DNA of 64,000 nucleotides from Theropithecus gelada. Its lineage: Eukaryota; Chordata; Mammalia; Primates; Cercopithecidae. The notes under the pieces were generated by a model. The model ran no database searches, was not told the origin of the DNA, and saw nothing but the letters and a program-made list of their open reading frames with translations. The stretch's first letter is position 1, and every line of letters starts with the position of its first letter. The stretch lies in assembly GCF_003255815.1 (NCBI RefSeq), contig NC_037669.1:132479307-132543306 (forward strand). The letters are read 5' to 3'. A program made the translations under genes and the position numbers. This document shows positions 63,401-64,000 of this stretch, piece after piece.

Positions 63401-64000
63401 AAACCATAAAAACCCTAGAAGAAAACCTAGGTAATACCATTCAGGACATAGGCACGGGCAAGGACTTCATGACTAAAACACCAAAAGCAATGGCAACAAA
63501 AGCCAGAACAGACAAATAGGATCTAGTTAAACTAAAGAGCTTCTGCACAGCAAAAGAAACTACCATCAGAGTGAACAGGCAACCTACAGAATGGGAGAAC
63601 ATTTTTGCAATTTACCTATCTGACAAATGGCTAATATCCAGAATCTACAAATAACTCAAACAAATTTACAAGAAAAAACCCCATCCAAAAGTGGGCAAAG
63701 GATATGAACAGACACTTCTCAAAAGAAGACATCTATGCTGCCAACAGACACATGAAAAATTGCTCATTTTCACTGGTCATCAAAGAAATGCAAATCACAA
63801 CCACAATGAGATACTATCTCATGCCAGATAGAATGGCAATCATTAAAAAGTCAGGAAACAACAGATGCTGGAGAGGATATGGAGAAATAGGAACATTTTT
63901 ACATTGTTGGTGGGAGTGAAAATTCGTTCAACCATTGTGGAAGACAGTGTGGCAATTCCTCAGGGATCTAGAACTAGAATTACCATTTGACCCAGCAATC
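60492..64000 (+). pseudogene. ORF2 of second L1, disabled and cut by window end
   Basis: ATG at 60492. The endonuclease part is split by deletions near 60565 and an expanded 19-A run at 60691-60709, and continues in pieces (60626-60994, 60991-61548) with QETHL and LSDHSA signatures. GDFN reads GNFN (GGAAACTTTAAC at about 60926), losing the conserved Asp. The reverse-transcriptase part follows at 61616-62116 and 62106-62561 in broken frames. FADD codons (TTTGCAGATGAC) are intact near 62588. The Cys/His region near 63860-63919 has CWRGYGE, losing one Cys, and ends at a stop. Confidence 0.93.
60691..60709. repeat. A19 homopolymer inside L1 ORF2
   Basis: Nineteen A in a row where the 44290 copy has AACAAAAAAAAGC; a microsatellite grown inside a former coding region. 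Confidence 0.97.

Larger units (their letters stand above)
58391..64000 (+). mobile_element. Second long L1PA, older, runs off window
   Basis: Leader from AGTTGCAAGATGGCCGAATAGG, ORF1, ORF2 and beyond the window edge in the last third of ORF2. It is in the same orientation as the 44290 element and co-linear with it. CpGs are mostly lost and there are many stops and indels, so it is markedly older. The right end and target-site duplication lie outside the window. Confidence 0.95.

Noticed and set aside
1..64000. A novel multi-gene system (defence, biosynthesis or similar)
   Set aside because: No gene cluster, operon-like arrangement or coding exon could be found on either strand; the window is explained by interspersed repeats and unrecognised non-coding sequence.

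Overview
This is AT-rich, non-coding nuclear DNA from a primate. The best fit is an Old World monkey. The evidence is the repeat content: Alu, MIR, L2, L1, MER and MaLR copies are everywhere. The Alu at 38368-38678 carries the variant string of the cercopithecid AluYRa group (CTCAAGCC near the 5' end, AAAAAACTAGC at the middle A-rich stretch, GATCTGGCCAC in the right arm), and the partial Alu at 6856 agrees with it. The two youngest L1 3' ends (18960-19287 and 50228-50473) share a doubled GACGAGTTGATGGGTGC block that I associate with monkey L1 (L1RS). I recognise no protein-coding exon, tRNA, rRNA, snRNA or CRISPR array. Every long open frame is either L1-derived or lies in repeat or unrecognised sequence without domain logic. 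The window is best read as intergenic or intronic sequence.

Layout. 1-6.8 kb: an old antisense L1 3' end, L2, MIR, an Alu monomer, a (TG)n run and a sense L1PA 3' end. 6.8-9 kb: three Alus. 9-14.2 kb: mostly unrecognised sequence with MIR and MER20. 14.2-15.8 kb: an Alu truncated at its 3' side but carrying a tail and target-site duplication, then a long (~980 bp) L2. 16.4-22.6 kb: MIRs, two antisense Alus, a pair of L1 3' ends facing each other, and L2. 22.6-27 kb: mostly unrecognised. 27.1-28.7 kb: an MLT1A-type solo LTR, a second LTR-like element and a second 3'-truncated Alu. 28.7-33.3 kb: a composite of an old L1 (5'UTR, ORF1, endonuclease part of ORF2) interrupted by an AluY, a later L1 3' end and MaLR internal sequence. 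33.3-37 kb: mostly unrecognised with MIRs and a C-rich run. 37.35-38.22 kb: an L1 insertion with a 5' inversion. 38.4-39.4 kb: an inverted Alu pair. 39.5-42.9 kb: short DNA transposons, L2 and MIR.

44.27-50.49 kb holds a full-length, recently inserted L1 with perfect 16-bp target-site duplications. Both its ORFs are broken by a few point changes and small indels. 50.9-58.4 kb: Tigger-like, AluJ, L1M, L2 and a nested MLT1-like LTR inside a hAT element. 58.39-64.0 kb: a second, older full-length-type L1PA in the same orientation. It sits inside an L1M and runs off the window end.

The elements do not form a pathway; what they record is insertion and repair history. The most informative local structures are: (i) two Alus that end early in the right arm yet have tails and target-site duplications; (ii) a perfect 22-bp hairpin made inside an LTR, apparently by template switching; (iii) a twin-primed L1 whose tail has become a 10-bp pyrimidine repeat; (iv) a 17-bp filler in L1 ORF2 that contains both a forward and an inverted copy of the adjacent sequence and happens to restore the reading frame. 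Family names are from memory of consensus sequences. Where I could not name a family I say so.
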